Shown here in pieces: positions 44,625 through 52,513 of a DNA stretch of 64,000 nt. The position numbers and the translations under genes are program-made. Below the pieces are notes generated by a model. It searched no databases and was not told the origin of the DNA. It saw only the letters and a program-made list of their open reading frames with translations. Source of the stretch: Candidatus Delongbacteria bacterium. GTDB lineage: Bacteria; CAIWAD01. The DNA is taken from contig JBAYTZ010000005.1 of NCBI GenBank assembly GCA_041675285.1, positions 186,001 to 250,000 on the forward strand. The letters are read 5' to 3'. Within the stretch, counting starts at the first letter, position 1. Each line of letters starts with the position of its first letter.

Positions 44625-45503
44625 ATGGGACACATCTGGATTCCCGGACTGGTGCTGGCGGCCTGCCTGGCCCTGAGCCCGGCCCATGCCGAACAGAAAC
44701 GACTGGTCAAGGACATCGCCGCCGACGGGGCCAAGCGCCTGGTGCTGGATCTGCAGGTGGGGGCGGCGGAGCTCAACCTGACCAGCCACAAGGGTCCGCC
44801 CCTGGTGCGCATGAACATCCTCTACACGGCGCCCGACGCGCCCAAGATCAACTTCTCGCGCTCGGGCGGGGACGGCAACCTGAGCGTCCGCTCCAACAAC
44901 GAGGACGGCAACGGGTTCTCCATCCTGGGCAAGCAGAAGAACCAGGCGGTGAAGAACAACTGGTCCATCAGCCTGTCGCGCGATCTGCCCTGCGTCATCC
45001 ACGTGGAGTTCGGACTGGGGTCCGGCAGCGCGGATTTCGGCGGGCTGAACATCGAGGAGCTGAAGTTCGCCACGGGCCTGAGCGACGTGGAGCTGGACTT
45101 TTCCACACCCTGCGCGGGCCAGGCCCGGGTGGTGGAGCTGGTCACCGGCCTGGGTTCTATGGAGGTCCGGGGCCTGTCCAACCTCAAGATGGGCAGCATG
45201 AAGTTCGCCGGCGGGCTGGGCTCGGCCGTGCTGGAGTTCGGCGGGACCTACCGCCAGTACGTGGACGTCAGCCTGGACGTGGGCATGGGCAGTCTGGACC
45301 TGCGCATTCCCGAGAACATGGGCGTGAAGATCCGCCACGACGACAATTTCCTCTCCAGCCACGAGTTCGACCGCCTGCAACGCACCAGCAACAACACCTG
45401 GTACAGCAAGAACTGGCGCGAGGGACCGGGCAACCTCTCCTTCCAGATGTCCGTGGGAATGGGCAGCGTGGATCTGGAGTGGATCAAGAAACCGGGCAAG
45501 TGA
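44625..45503 (+). CDS. Secreted toast-rack (DUF2154/DUF4097-like) protein
   Basis: A 292-residue protein with AGGAGG six nucleotides before the ATG and a signal peptide (PGLVLAACLALSPAHA). The mature part is a repetitive beta structure typical of toast-rack domains: LVLDLQVGAAELNLTSHKG, HVEFGLGSGSADFGGLNI, SLDVGMGSLDLRIPENM and SVGMGSVDLEWI. Such domains occur in envelope-stress proteins such as LiaF-type regulators. It is the last gene of the ECF cassette and is followed by a terminator. Confidence 0.82.
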   Translation: MGHIWIPGLVLAACLALSPAHAEQKRLVKDIAADGAKRLVLDLQVGAAELNLTSHKGPPLVRMNILYTAPDAPKINFSRSGGDGNLSVRSNNEDGNGFSILGKQKNQAVKNNWSISLSRDLPCVIHVEFGLGSGSADFGGLNIEELKFATGLSDVELDFSTPCAGQARVVELVTGLGSMEVRGLSNLKMGSMKFAGGLGSAVLEFGGTYRQYVDVSLDVGMGSLDLRIPENMGVKIRHDDNFLSSHEFDRLQRTSNNTWYSKNWREGPGNLSFQMSVGMGSVDLEWIKKPGK

Positions 45504-45512
45504 GCGATTCCG

Positions 45513-45536
45513 GAGGGGCCCCGCGGGGCCCCTTTT
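45513..45536 (+). terminator. Rho-independent terminator after the ECF cassette
   Basis: AGGGGCCC (45514-45521) pairs with GGGCCCCT (45526-45533), CGCG loop, followed by TTTT. It begins 10 nt after the toast-rack stop codon. Confidence 0.88.
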
Positions 45537-45572
45537 CCGTTCTCCATCCAAGTTTGGTTTGCCAAAGTCTGA

Positions 45573-46853
45573 GTGGATCCTGACCTTGGCCTCATGCTGA
45601 ACCTCTTCCTGGAATCCCTGGGCGGCCTGATCCTCGAAATCGGTCCGCTGATGATCTTCGGACTGGCCGTGGCCGGCCTGTTGCACCTGCTGGTGACCGA
45701 GGAGATGGTCCTGCGCCAGCTGGGCCGGCCGGGTTGGCGCTCGGTGCTGCGCGCCACGTCCTTCGCCATTCCCCTCCCGCTCTGCTCCTGTTCGGTGGTA
45801 CCGGTGGCGGCCTCCCTGCGCCGCAAAGGGGCCAGCAGCGGCTCCACGGTCAGCTTCCTCATCGCCGCCCCGCAGATCGGCGCCGACTCCTTCCTGCTCA
45901 CCCAGGGCCTGCTGGGCCCCTTTTTCGCCGGCTATCGCCTGCTGACCTCCCTGGTGACGGCCCTAACGGCCGGGCTGATCCTGGACTGGAGCCGGCTGGA
46001 ACTGGCGCCCCTGCCGGCGGCGGCGGCGCAGGCCGCGATTCAGCGCCAAGCCTGGTGGCGGGAGTTCCTCCACCATGTGCAGGAACTGGTGGGCAGCCTG
46101 GCCGACAACCTGCTGGTGGGCCTCGGGCTCGCCACCCTGATCCTGGTCCTGCTGCCGGACGGGTGGCTGGGCTCCGTGGACGGATTCAGTCCCTGGGTCT
46201 CCATGCTAGTCATGCTGGCGGTGGGCCTGCCCCTCTACGTTTGCGCCACGGCCTCCACGCCCATCGCCGCGGCCCTGGTGCTCAAGGGCCTGCATCCCGG
46301 AGCGGCGCTGGTCTTCCTGCTGGCCGGGCCCGCCACCAACATGGTCACCATGGTCATGCTCAAGGGCAGCCTGGGCTGGCGCGTCTTGCTGATCTACCTG
46401 GTCACCATCGCCGGCTTCGCACTGGGGGCGGGCTGGCTGTTGGGGATCGTCCAGCCGGACCTGGCCGCGGGGCTGTCCCACGTCCACCAGCACGGGGATC
46501 CGACGACCTGGTACCAGTGGGCGGGGGCCGGGCTGCTGGGCCTCCTGCTGGCCCGGCACTATCTGGCCCGCTGGCGGCGGCGACGGGGAGCCTCCGCGGT
46601 GGCGCCAGTGCAAACGGAGACGGAGCTGGATTTGAGCGTGCACGGCATGACCTGCGAGCACTGCGCGGGCCGGGTGGAGAAGGCCGTGCTGGCCACCGGC
46701 TTGGTGGACATCCTGCAGCTGGACGTGGGCCAGGGTCGGCTGCGGGTCCGGCTGCGCGCAGGCACGCCCGGCGAGGTGCGGGCGCGGCTGGCGGCCGTGC
46801 TGGCCGAAGCGGGCTACGAGATTCCGGCCGCGGAACCGGCTACAGGCAGCTGA
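45573..46853 (+). CDS. Cu/Zn efflux permease with C-terminal heavy-metal-binding domain
   Basis: A 426-residue protein. The start is uncertain: GTG 45573 is used, ATG 45594 is equally possible, and neither has a clear ribosome-binding site. Residues 10-345 form about eight membrane helices of the predicted permease family, with the Cys-rich signature PLPLCSCSVVPVAASLRRKG and the YVCATASTPIAAAL and LAGPATNMVTMVML helices. This matches the SO_0444-type Cu/Zn efflux transporters. A His-rich loop (SHVHQHGD) and a C-terminal HMA domain with GMTCEHCAGRV (about 365-420) bind metal. It likely exports copper or zinc from the cytoplasm. Its 3' end overlaps a convergent small gene by 14 bases. Confidence 0.9.
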   Translation: MDPDLGLMLNLFLESLGGLILEIGPLMIFGLAVAGLLHLLVTEEMVLRQLGRPGWRSVLRATSFAIPLPLCSCSVVPVAASLRRKGASSGSTVSFLIAAPQIGADSFLLTQGLLGPFFAGYRLLTSLVTALTAGLILDWSRLELAPLPAAAAQAAIQRQAWWREFLHHVQELVGSLADNLLVGLGLATLILVLLPDGWLGSVDGFSPWVSMLVMLAVGLPLYVCATASTPIAAALVLKGLHPGAALVFLLAGPATNMVTMVMLKGSLGWRVLLIYLVTIAGFALGAGWLLGIVQPDLAAGLSHVHQHGDPTTWYQWAGAGLLGLLLARHYLARWRRRRGASAVAPVQTETELDLSVHGMTCEHCAGRVEKAVLATGLVDILQLDVGQGRLRVRLRAGTPGEVRARLAAVLAEAGYEIPAAEPATGS

Positions 46854-47010
46854 GCACCAGGCTCCAGGCCACGCCCACCACCAACAGGGTTTGCACCGTG
46901 GCCACGGCCAGGTGGCGCGGTCCCAGCACTTCCTCCAGCTCGGGTCCATCCACATCCAGCTGCCGGCGCGGATCGCCGCTGCGCACGGGGACTTTCAGCA
47001 AGTACAGCAT
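46840..47010 (-). CDS. Small single-helix membrane protein
   Basis: A 56-residue reading frame with a very strong Shine-Dalgarno (GGAGGTGA) placed five nucleotides before the ATG at 47010. The N-terminal 28 residues are charged (VPVRSGDPRRQLDVDGPELE). The C-terminal half is one membrane helix (HLAVATVQTLLVVGVAWSLV) ending in a Cys-Leu. It converges on the metal permease and overlaps its last 14 bases. No family recognised. The ribosome-binding site and codon use make it likely real despite its size. The 180 nt between its start and scpA (47011-47190) hold nothing else that is clear. Confidence 0.7.
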   Translation of the reverse strand: MLYLLKVPVRSGDPRRQLDVDGPELEEVLGPRHLAVATVQTLLVVGVAWSLVLSCL

Positions 47011-47190
47011 GGGTCACCTCCGGCTGTGTGGATTGCCAGCGCCGTGCCAGATTTTGCTGAGCAGAAATCAGAACTCTCAAGCCAGACATGACTTGAAAAG
47101 CGAACCCCTGGGGCCGAGGGGATCCTTCACATGCGCCTGCATGGTGGATATGAGCCACGAACAGCGGGCGGGCAATGTTAGGTTGGCGCC

Positions 47191-47970
47191 ATGGCATTGG
47201 CCGCCACCATTCAGCCGGGCATGCGCGTTCGTCTGCAGGATTTTGAGGGTCCCCTCGATCTCCTGCTCTTTCTCGTCAGCGAAAACGAGCTGGACATCTG
47301 GGACATTCCCATCGTCTCGATCACGCGCCAGTACCAGGAGTGGATGAACGAGATCGGCGAGGTGGACCTGGACACCGCCGGGGACTATATCCTGATGTCG
47401 GCCACACTGCTGAGCATCAAGGCCCGCCTGCTGCTGCCCCAGGAGCCCAGCCCGGCGGGCGAGGTGGAGGATCCGCGCCGGGATCTGGCCCTGCGCCTGC
47501 TGGACTACCAGCGGCTGCGCGAACTCAGCCAGTCGCTGGCGGAGCTGGAGGAGGAGGGCCGCGAGCTCTGGCCCCGGCGCTTCGTCCACTGGGGCGACGT
47601 GGAACCTGGCACGCGGGACGACAGCCTGCGCAGCGTCAGCCTGTTCGACCTGGCGCGCTGCTACGCCGAACTGGTGGCCCGGCCCCAGCGTCCGCGGCAC
47701 CACGAGGTGGAGCTGTTTCCTTTCACCGTGGAGGATCAGGTGCGCCGGATCCGCGACCAGTTGGGACGCCACAGCCTGCTGCCGCTCTCGAAACTGCACG
47801 AGGAGCCGATGGATCGACCCTTGAACGTGATCAGCCTGCTGGCCGTGCTGGACATGATGCGCCGGCAGGAGCTGTCCGCGCGCCAGACCGGCGGCGGCGG
47901 CGAGATCTGGCTCTTCGATCCCCAGCGCGCGACGGATTGGCTGGGCCAACTGCGGGATCTGGCCGAATGA
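47191..47970 (+). CDS. scpA: Segregation and condensation protein ScpA
   Basis: A 259-residue kleisin-family protein. The N-terminal signature LQDFEGPLDLLLFLVSENELDIWDIPI and YILMSATLLSIKARLLLP are diagnostic. The C-terminal winged-helix part includes NVISLLAVLDMMRRQELSARQ. With ScpB and Smc it forms the condensin that organises the chromosome for segregation. The start lacks a clear ribosome-binding site; ATG 47221 is an alternative. It overlaps scpB by four bases. Confidence 0.95.
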   Translation: MALAATIQPGMRVRLQDFEGPLDLLLFLVSENELDIWDIPIVSITRQYQEWMNEIGEVDLDTAGDYILMSATLLSIKARLLLPQEPSPAGEVEDPRRDLALRLLDYQRLRELSQSLAELEEEGRELWPRRFVHWGDVEPGTRDDSLRSVSLFDLARCYAELVARPQRPRHHEVELFPFTVEDQVRRIRDQLGRHSLLPLSKLHEEPMDRPLNVISLLAVLDMMRRQELSARQTGGGGEIWLFDPQRATDWLGQLRDLAE

Positions 47971-48770
47971 GCGGGCTGGATCCCCTGGCGCCGCCGCAGG
48001 AGACGGACCACCCCGTCCTGTTTCCGGACGGGGAGGGACTGGAGGAGGCCGGCCTGCCGGAATCCGCCGGTCCGGAAACGGCCGAGGCCGTGCTTGAGGA
48101 CGGTCGCGACCTGCTGGAAGTGCTGATCTTCGCCGCCGAGGAGGCCCTGGACACGCCGCGTCTGGCCGCGCTGCTGGAACTCCCGGAAGCCCGGGTCCTC
48201 GAGTTGGTGGAGGCCTTGAACGAGGACTACCGGCGCCAGGGGCGCTCCTTCGAACTGCGCCGGCTGGCCGGCGGCTGGCAGTTGGTGGCCGGCCGCCGCT
48301 ACGCGCCGCTGCTGCGCCGCCTGCTCAAGGAGACCGTCCGGCCGCGGCTCAGCCGGGCCGCGCTGGAGACCCTGGCCGTGGTGGCCTTCCGCCAGCCGGT
48401 GACCAAGGGCGAGATCGAGGCTGTGCGCGGCGTCAAGGCCGACGCGGTGATCCGCACCCTGCTGGAGCGCAACCTGGTGCTGATCGGCGGGCGCAGCGAG
48501 GGCGTCGGCCGCCCGCTGTTGTACCGCACGACCCGGGGCTTCCTGGAGGCCTTCGGCTTGGCCAGCCTGCAGGAGCTGCCCCGCTTGAAGGAAATCCAGG
48601 CCTGGCTCAAGGGGCCCCGAGACCGCAGCGCCGACGAGCTGCCGCCGCTGTGGCTGCAGCCCCTGACTCCGCCGGGGACGCCTGCCGCCGATCCCGCCGT
48701 GGCCCAGGATCCCCCCCCCGCGGAGCCCGCTCCGCCGTGGCCCAGCCCTGAGGATTCCCCATGCGACTGA
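47967..48770 (+). CDS. scpB: Segregation and condensation protein ScpB
   Basis: A 267-residue protein with two winged-helix domains typical of ScpB: LLEVLIFAAEEALDTPRLAALLEL, RRLAGGWQLVAGRRYAPLLR, RAALETLAVVAFRQPVTKGEIE, RGVKADAVIRTLLERNLV and LYRTTRGFLEAFGLASLQEL. It has an acidic N-terminal extension and a Pro-rich tail beyond the usual domain. It binds ScpA and Smc. ATGA overlap with scpA and 10-base overlap with rluB. Confidence 0.95.
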   Translation: MSGLDPLAPPQETDHPVLFPDGEGLEEAGLPESAGPETAEAVLEDGRDLLEVLIFAAEEALDTPRLAALLELPEARVLELVEALNEDYRRQGRSFELRRLAGGWQLVAGRRYAPLLRRLLKETVRPRLSRAALETLAVVAFRQPVTKGEIEAVRGVKADAVIRTLLERNLVLIGGRSEGVGRPLLYRTTRGFLEAFGLASLQELPRLKEIQAWLKGPRDRSADELPPLWLQPLTPPGTPAADPAVAQDPPPAEPAPPWPSPEDSPCD

Positions 48771-49567
48771 ATCGATTTCTGGCCGAAGGCGGCCTCTGCA
48801 GCCGGCGCAAGGCCGACGAACTGATCCGCTCCGGCCAGGTCAAGCTGAACGGCGAAGCCGTGCAGGAACTGGGCGTGCAGGTGGATCCCGAGACTGATCT
48901 GGTGCAGGTGAGCGGCCGCGCCATCCATCCCCCCAGCCGGCGCGTGGTGCTGCTGCTCAACAAGCCCAAGGGCGTGCTCTGCACCGTCACGGACACCCAC
49001 GGCCGCCGCACGGTGATGGATCTGGTGGAGCTGGACCTGCGCGTGGTGCCCGTGGGCCGGCTGGACGCCGACTCCACCGGCGCCCTGCTGCTGACCAACG
49101 ACGGAGAGCTGATGAACAGCCTGCTCCATCCGTCCAGCCACGTGCCCAAGGAATACATCGTGCTCACTGACCGCGAGTTGACCCCCGAGGAAATCGTCAA
49201 GCTGGCCGGCGGCATCCGGATGGACGGCAGCCGCACCAAACCCTGCGAGATCGAGCGCATCGGCCGGACGGGCAGCCGCCCGCGCTACCGGATGGTGCTG
49301 ACCGAGGGCCGCAACCGGCAGATCCGGCGCATGCTGGACAGCATCGGCGCCCACGTGGAGCGCCTGCACCGGCGCAGCCTGGCCGGCCTGAGCGTCGAGG
49401 ATCTGGAACCCGGCCAGTGGCGCGTGCTGCTGGGCAAGGAAGTGGACCGGCTGCGCAAGGCCGTGCGGCTGGCCGCCGAAGCCAACGCGGGGGACGCCCC
49501 CCGGCCGGCGGCCAAACCCGCCCCCACCCGGACGCGCAAACCCGGCGCAGGCCCGCGCCGTGCCTGA
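48761..49567 (+). CDS. rluB: 23S rRNA pseudouridine synthase RluB-type
   Basis: A 268-residue RsuA/RluB-family enzyme. The S4 RNA-binding domain occupies residues 1-60 (RLNRFLAEGGLCSRRKADELI). The catalytic domain has the Asp in GRLDADSTGALLLTNDGEL, LLNKPKGVLCT, and RMVLTEGRNRQIRRMLDSIG. It converts a uridine to pseudouridine, by family position 2605 of 23S rRNA. The C-terminal 40 residues are a basic Pro/Ala/Lys tail. Overlaps cmk by eight bases. The scpA-scpB-rluB-cmk order is widely conserved. Confidence 0.92.
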   Translation: MRLNRFLAEGGLCSRRKADELIRSGQVKLNGEAVQELGVQVDPETDLVQVSGRAIHPPSRRVVLLLNKPKGVLCTVTDTHGRRTVMDLVELDLRVVPVGRLDADSTGALLLTNDGELMNSLLHPSSHVPKEYIVLTDRELTPEEIVKLAGGIRMDGSRTKPCEIERIGRTGSRPRYRMVLTEGRNRQIRRMLDSIGAHVERLHRRSLAGLSVEDLEPGQWRVLLGKEVDRLRKAVRLAAEANAGDAPRPAAKPAPTRTRKPGAGPRRA

Positions 49568-50228
49568 GCGCTACCAGATCGCCATCGACGGACCGGCGGC
49601 CTCGGGCAAGAGCACCACGGCCCGGCGGGTGGCCGGCGAGCTGGGAATCCAATACCTGGACACGGGCGCCATGTACCGGGCCCTAACCCTGGACGTGCTG
49701 CGGCGCGGCCGCTCGCCCAAGGACGAGGCCGGCGTGCTGGCTTGTCTGGCACAACTGGAGCTGGACTGGCGGGCCGGCACGGTTTGGCTGGCCGGCCAGG
49801 ACGTGGGCGAGGCGATCCGCGACAACCAGGTCAGCGTGAGCATGGGCCCGGTCTGCGCCCTGCCCGAGGTGCGGGCCTGGATGGTGGACCTGCAGCGCCG
49901 GCTGGGCAGCCGCGAGAGCACGGTGCTGGACGGGCGCGACATCGGCACGGTGGTCTTTCCCGCCGCGCGCTTCAAGTTCTTCCTGGTGGCCGATCTGACG
50001 GAACGGGCCCGCCGGCGTCAGCGCGAGCTGGCCGGGCGCGGGCTGACGGTTCCGCTGGAGGAGCTGACGGCCGAGCTGGAGCGCCGGGACGCCAGCGACG
50101 CCGCGCGGAGCACGGGCCCGCTGCGCCGGGCCCCGGACGCCGAGTTGCTGGACACCACGCTCCTCAGCCTGGAGGAGCAGACCGGGCGGATCTTGGAACG
50201 CGTGCGGCGGGAGTTGGGGAGGAGCTAG
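49560..50228 (+). CDS. cmk: Cytidylate kinase
   Basis: A 222-residue P-loop kinase that phosphorylates CMP and dCMP. GTG start inside the end of rluB. P-loop GPAASGKST at residues 11-19, YLDTGAMYRALTLD, VLDGRDIGTVVFPAARFKFFL and the lid RDASDAARSTGPLRRAPDA all fit. Normal length. It shares one base with the plsC start. Confidence 0.95.
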   Translation: MPERYQIAIDGPAASGKSTTARRVAGELGIQYLDTGAMYRALTLDVLRRGRSPKDEAGVLACLAQLELDWRAGTVWLAGQDVGEAIRDNQVSVSMGPVCALPEVRAWMVDLQRRLGSRESTVLDGRDIGTVVFPAARFKFFLVADLTERARRRQRELAGRGLTVPLEELTAELERRDASDAARSTGPLRRAPDAELLDTTLLSLEEQTGRILERVRRELGRS

Positions 50229-50884
50229 TGCGCGCGTCGTATCGCTTCGTGGCCTGGGTGCTGCGCCAGGTCTTCCGGCTGGGCTACCGCCTGGAGGTGA
50301 GCGGCCTGGAACGGATCCCGCGCCAGGGCAGCCTGATCCTGGCCTCCAACCACCAATCCAATCTGGACCCGCCGCTGATCGGCTGCTTCTTTCCGCGCGA
50401 GATCAGTTTCGTGGCCAAGAAGCAGCTCTTCGAGAATCCCTGGCTGGCCCGGCTGATGCGCCACTTCAACGCGCTGCCGCTGGACCGCAGCGGCGTGGAC
50501 CTGCGGGCCCTGCGGGAGATCCGCGCCCGGCTGGGGCAGGGGCACGACCTGCTGGTCTTTCCCGAGGGCACGCGCAGCCGCGACGGCCGGCTGGGCCAAC
50601 CGCGGGCCGGCCTGGGGCTGATCATCTCCGCGGCGGAGGTGGACGTGCTGCCCGTCTTGATCCTGGGCAGCCGCAGCTCGCCCGGCCTGCCCGGCTTCCG
50701 ACCGGTGATCCGGCTGGAGTTCGGCGCCCCCATCCCGCGTGCCGCGCTGCCCCTGGCCGGGGACCCCGGCGAGCTCGAAGGCCGCGGCCGCTCCTCGCGC
50801 GCCGAGGCGTTGACCCGCGTGGTCTTTCAGCGCATCGAGGCCATGTACGCCAGCGCCAACCCGCCCGACAAGCCGAATCCCTGA
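50228..50884 (+). CDS. plsC: 1-acyl-sn-glycerol-3-phosphate acyltransferase (PlsC family)
   Basis: A 218-residue membrane-associated acyltransferase, starting at GTG 50228 within the cmk stop. The catalytic HX4D motif is NHQSNLDPP (His42/Asp47). FVAKKQLFENPWLARLM, LPLDRSGVDLRALR and VFPEGTRSRDG are the other family blocks. It makes phosphatidic acid for phospholipid synthesis. The scpAB-rluB-cmk-plsC order is typical of several bacterial phyla. Confidence 0.93.
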   Translation: MRASYRFVAWVLRQVFRLGYRLEVSGLERIPRQGSLILASNHQSNLDPPLIGCFFPREISFVAKKQLFENPWLARLMRHFNALPLDRSGVDLRALREIRARLGQGHDLLVFPEGTRSRDGRLGQPRAGLGLIISAAEVDVLPVLILGSRSSPGLPGFRPVIRLEFGAPIPRAALPLAGDPGELEGRGRSSRAEALTRVVFQRIEAMYASANPPDKPNP

Positions 50885-50892
50885 GCCGCGGA

Positions 50893-50921
50893 TTGCGGCT
50901 TGGCAGGGCGCGTGTTATCCT
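50893..50921 (+). promoter_or_regulatory. Putative sigma70-type promoter for the aminotransferase gene
   Basis: TTGCGG (50893-50898), a 17-nt spacer, and TATCCT (50916-50921) preceded by TGT (extended -10). The predicted start would lie near 50928, 20 nt before the GTG at 50949. Sequence match only. Confidence 0.4.
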
Positions 50922-50948
50922 CTTCACAGGCAAACCCAGGAGTCTCCC

Positions 50949-52265
50949 GTGGCCCTTCCCTTGACGCGTGAATCCGTGCTGGAGCAGATCGCCGGTTTGG
51001 GCTACCAGCCGGACCGCCTGGCCATCCGCGAACTCAAGCGGCTGGTGGAGCTGCTGGAACCCCTCGCCGGCGAACCCTTCATCCGGATGGAGTTCGGGGT
51101 GCCCAACCTGCCCGTGCCCCAGGTGGCCGTGGAAGCGGAGGTCCAGGCCATCCGCGAGCGGGACGCCCAGCGCATCTACCCGCCCTTCGACGGAATTCCC
51201 GAACTGAAAGCCGAGTGCCGGCGCTTCGTCAAGAATTTCATGGGTCTGGACGTGCCCCTGGAGGTCTGCATGCCCACCTGCGGGGCCATGCAGGGCGGCT
51301 TCGTCAGCCAGTATCTGGGCGTGCGCATGCACGAAGGCCGCGACACCGTGCTCTTCCTCAATCCCGGCTTTCCCGTCAACAAGATGCAGGCCCGCTTCTT
51401 CGGGTTGAAGAGCGACTCCATCGACTTCTACGACCACCGGGGCGACGTGTTGGTCAAAGCCGTGGACGAGCGCCTGGCCCGGGGCGACGTGGGCGCCGTG
51501 ATCTGGTCCAGCCCCAACAACCCGGCCTGGATCAGCCTGACCCAGGACGAGCTGGACGGACTGGCCGAGTGCGGCAACCGCCACGACGTGCTGATGATCG
51601 AGGATCAGGCCTACTTCGGGATGGACCTGCGCACGGACGTGTTCCAGCCCGGCGTGCCGCCCTACCAGCCCAGCGTGGCCCGGCGCGGCAAGACCTGGGT
51701 CCTGCTGCTCTCCGGCTCCAAGCTTTTCAGCTTCGCCGGCGCCCGGGTGGGCCTGATGGTGCTCAGCCCGGAGCTGGCCACGCGCAGCTTCCCCAATCTG
51801 CTGCCCTATTTCGGCACGGAGCGCTTCCTGCACGCCTTCATCCATGGGGGCATCTACTGCAGCACGGCCGGGGTCAGCCACAGCGGGCAATACGCCCTGG
51901 CCGCCCTGCTGAAGATGGCCAACGACGGCGACCGCGGCTTCCTGGAGAACATCCGCGAATACTGCGCGCGCGCCGCCTGGCTCAAGGCCTGCTTCCTGCG
52001 CCACGGCTTCCAGCTGGTCTACGACAACGACCTGGGCCAGCCCATCGCCGACGGCTTCTATTTCACGGTCTCGCGCCCGGGGCTGACGGGGCCCGAACTG
52101 CAACTGGAGCTGCTGCGCCACGGGGTCAGCCTGATCACCCTCGGAATCACGGGCAGCTGCCGGACGGAGGGCCTGCGGGCCTGCGTCAGCTTCACCGACG
52201 CCAGCCGCTTCCCGGACATGGAGCGCCGGCTGGCGGCCCTGGCCGCCGAGCAGGAGGCCCGCTGA
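50949..52265 (+). CDS. PLP-dependent class I/II aminotransferase
   Basis: A 438-residue fold-type I enzyme. GTG start with AGGAG six nucleotides upstream. The PLP-binding Lys is in SGSKLFSFAGARVG. PTCGAMQGGFVSQYLG binds the phosphate, and WSSPNNPAWISLTQDELDGLAE and MIEDQAYFGMDLR (Asp and Tyr) contact the ring. The C-terminal Arg is likely in GLRACVSFTDASRF. Substrate cannot be assigned. It lies between plsC and rpsA, where other genomes often carry ispH or nothing, so it may not be functionally linked. Confidence 0.9.
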   Translation: MALPLTRESVLEQIAGLGYQPDRLAIRELKRLVELLEPLAGEPFIRMEFGVPNLPVPQVAVEAEVQAIRERDAQRIYPPFDGIPELKAECRRFVKNFMGLDVPLEVCMPTCGAMQGGFVSQYLGVRMHEGRDTVLFLNPGFPVNKMQARFFGLKSDSIDFYDHRGDVLVKAVDERLARGDVGAVIWSSPNNPAWISLTQDELDGLAECGNRHDVLMIEDQAYFGMDLRTDVFQPGVPPYQPSVARRGKTWVLLLSGSKLFSFAGARVGLMVLSPELATRSFPNLLPYFGTERFLHAFIHGGIYCSTAGVSHSGQYALAALLKMANDGDRGFLENIREYCARAAWLKACFLRHGFQLVYDNDLGQPIADGFYFTVSRPGLTGPELQLELLRHGVSLITLGITGSCRTEGLRACVSFTDASRFPDMERRLAALAAEQEAR

Positions 52266-52407
52266 GTCCCGGGCCCCGCGCCCGCTTCGCCCCTTCGCCC
52301 CGAAATAGCTTTGGGTTGAGCCACTCCGACCCAGCCCAACGCGGCGAAATCGCCTGCCGGGCACTCCGGCGGCTGGACGATCCAAGGGACTTTCTTTCTC
52401 GCTTCGC

Positions 52408-52436
52408 TTTTCCCGCCCGCGTTCCAATCGTATACT
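52408..52436 (+). promoter_or_regulatory. Possible promoter for rpsA
   Basis: TATACT at 52431-52436 is a good -10 match. The -35 position (TTTTCC, 52408-52413) is weak, with 17-nt spacing. The leader to the rpsA start would be about 70 nt. The rest of the 248-nt gap shows no other clear feature. Confidence 0.35.
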
Positions 52437-52513
52437 GTGCGCTTGCCATTTCCGGCATGTCCGGCCGGAGGCGCGACCCAGGGGCGTAAGCAGTCAACCA
52501 CAAGGAACCCAAC

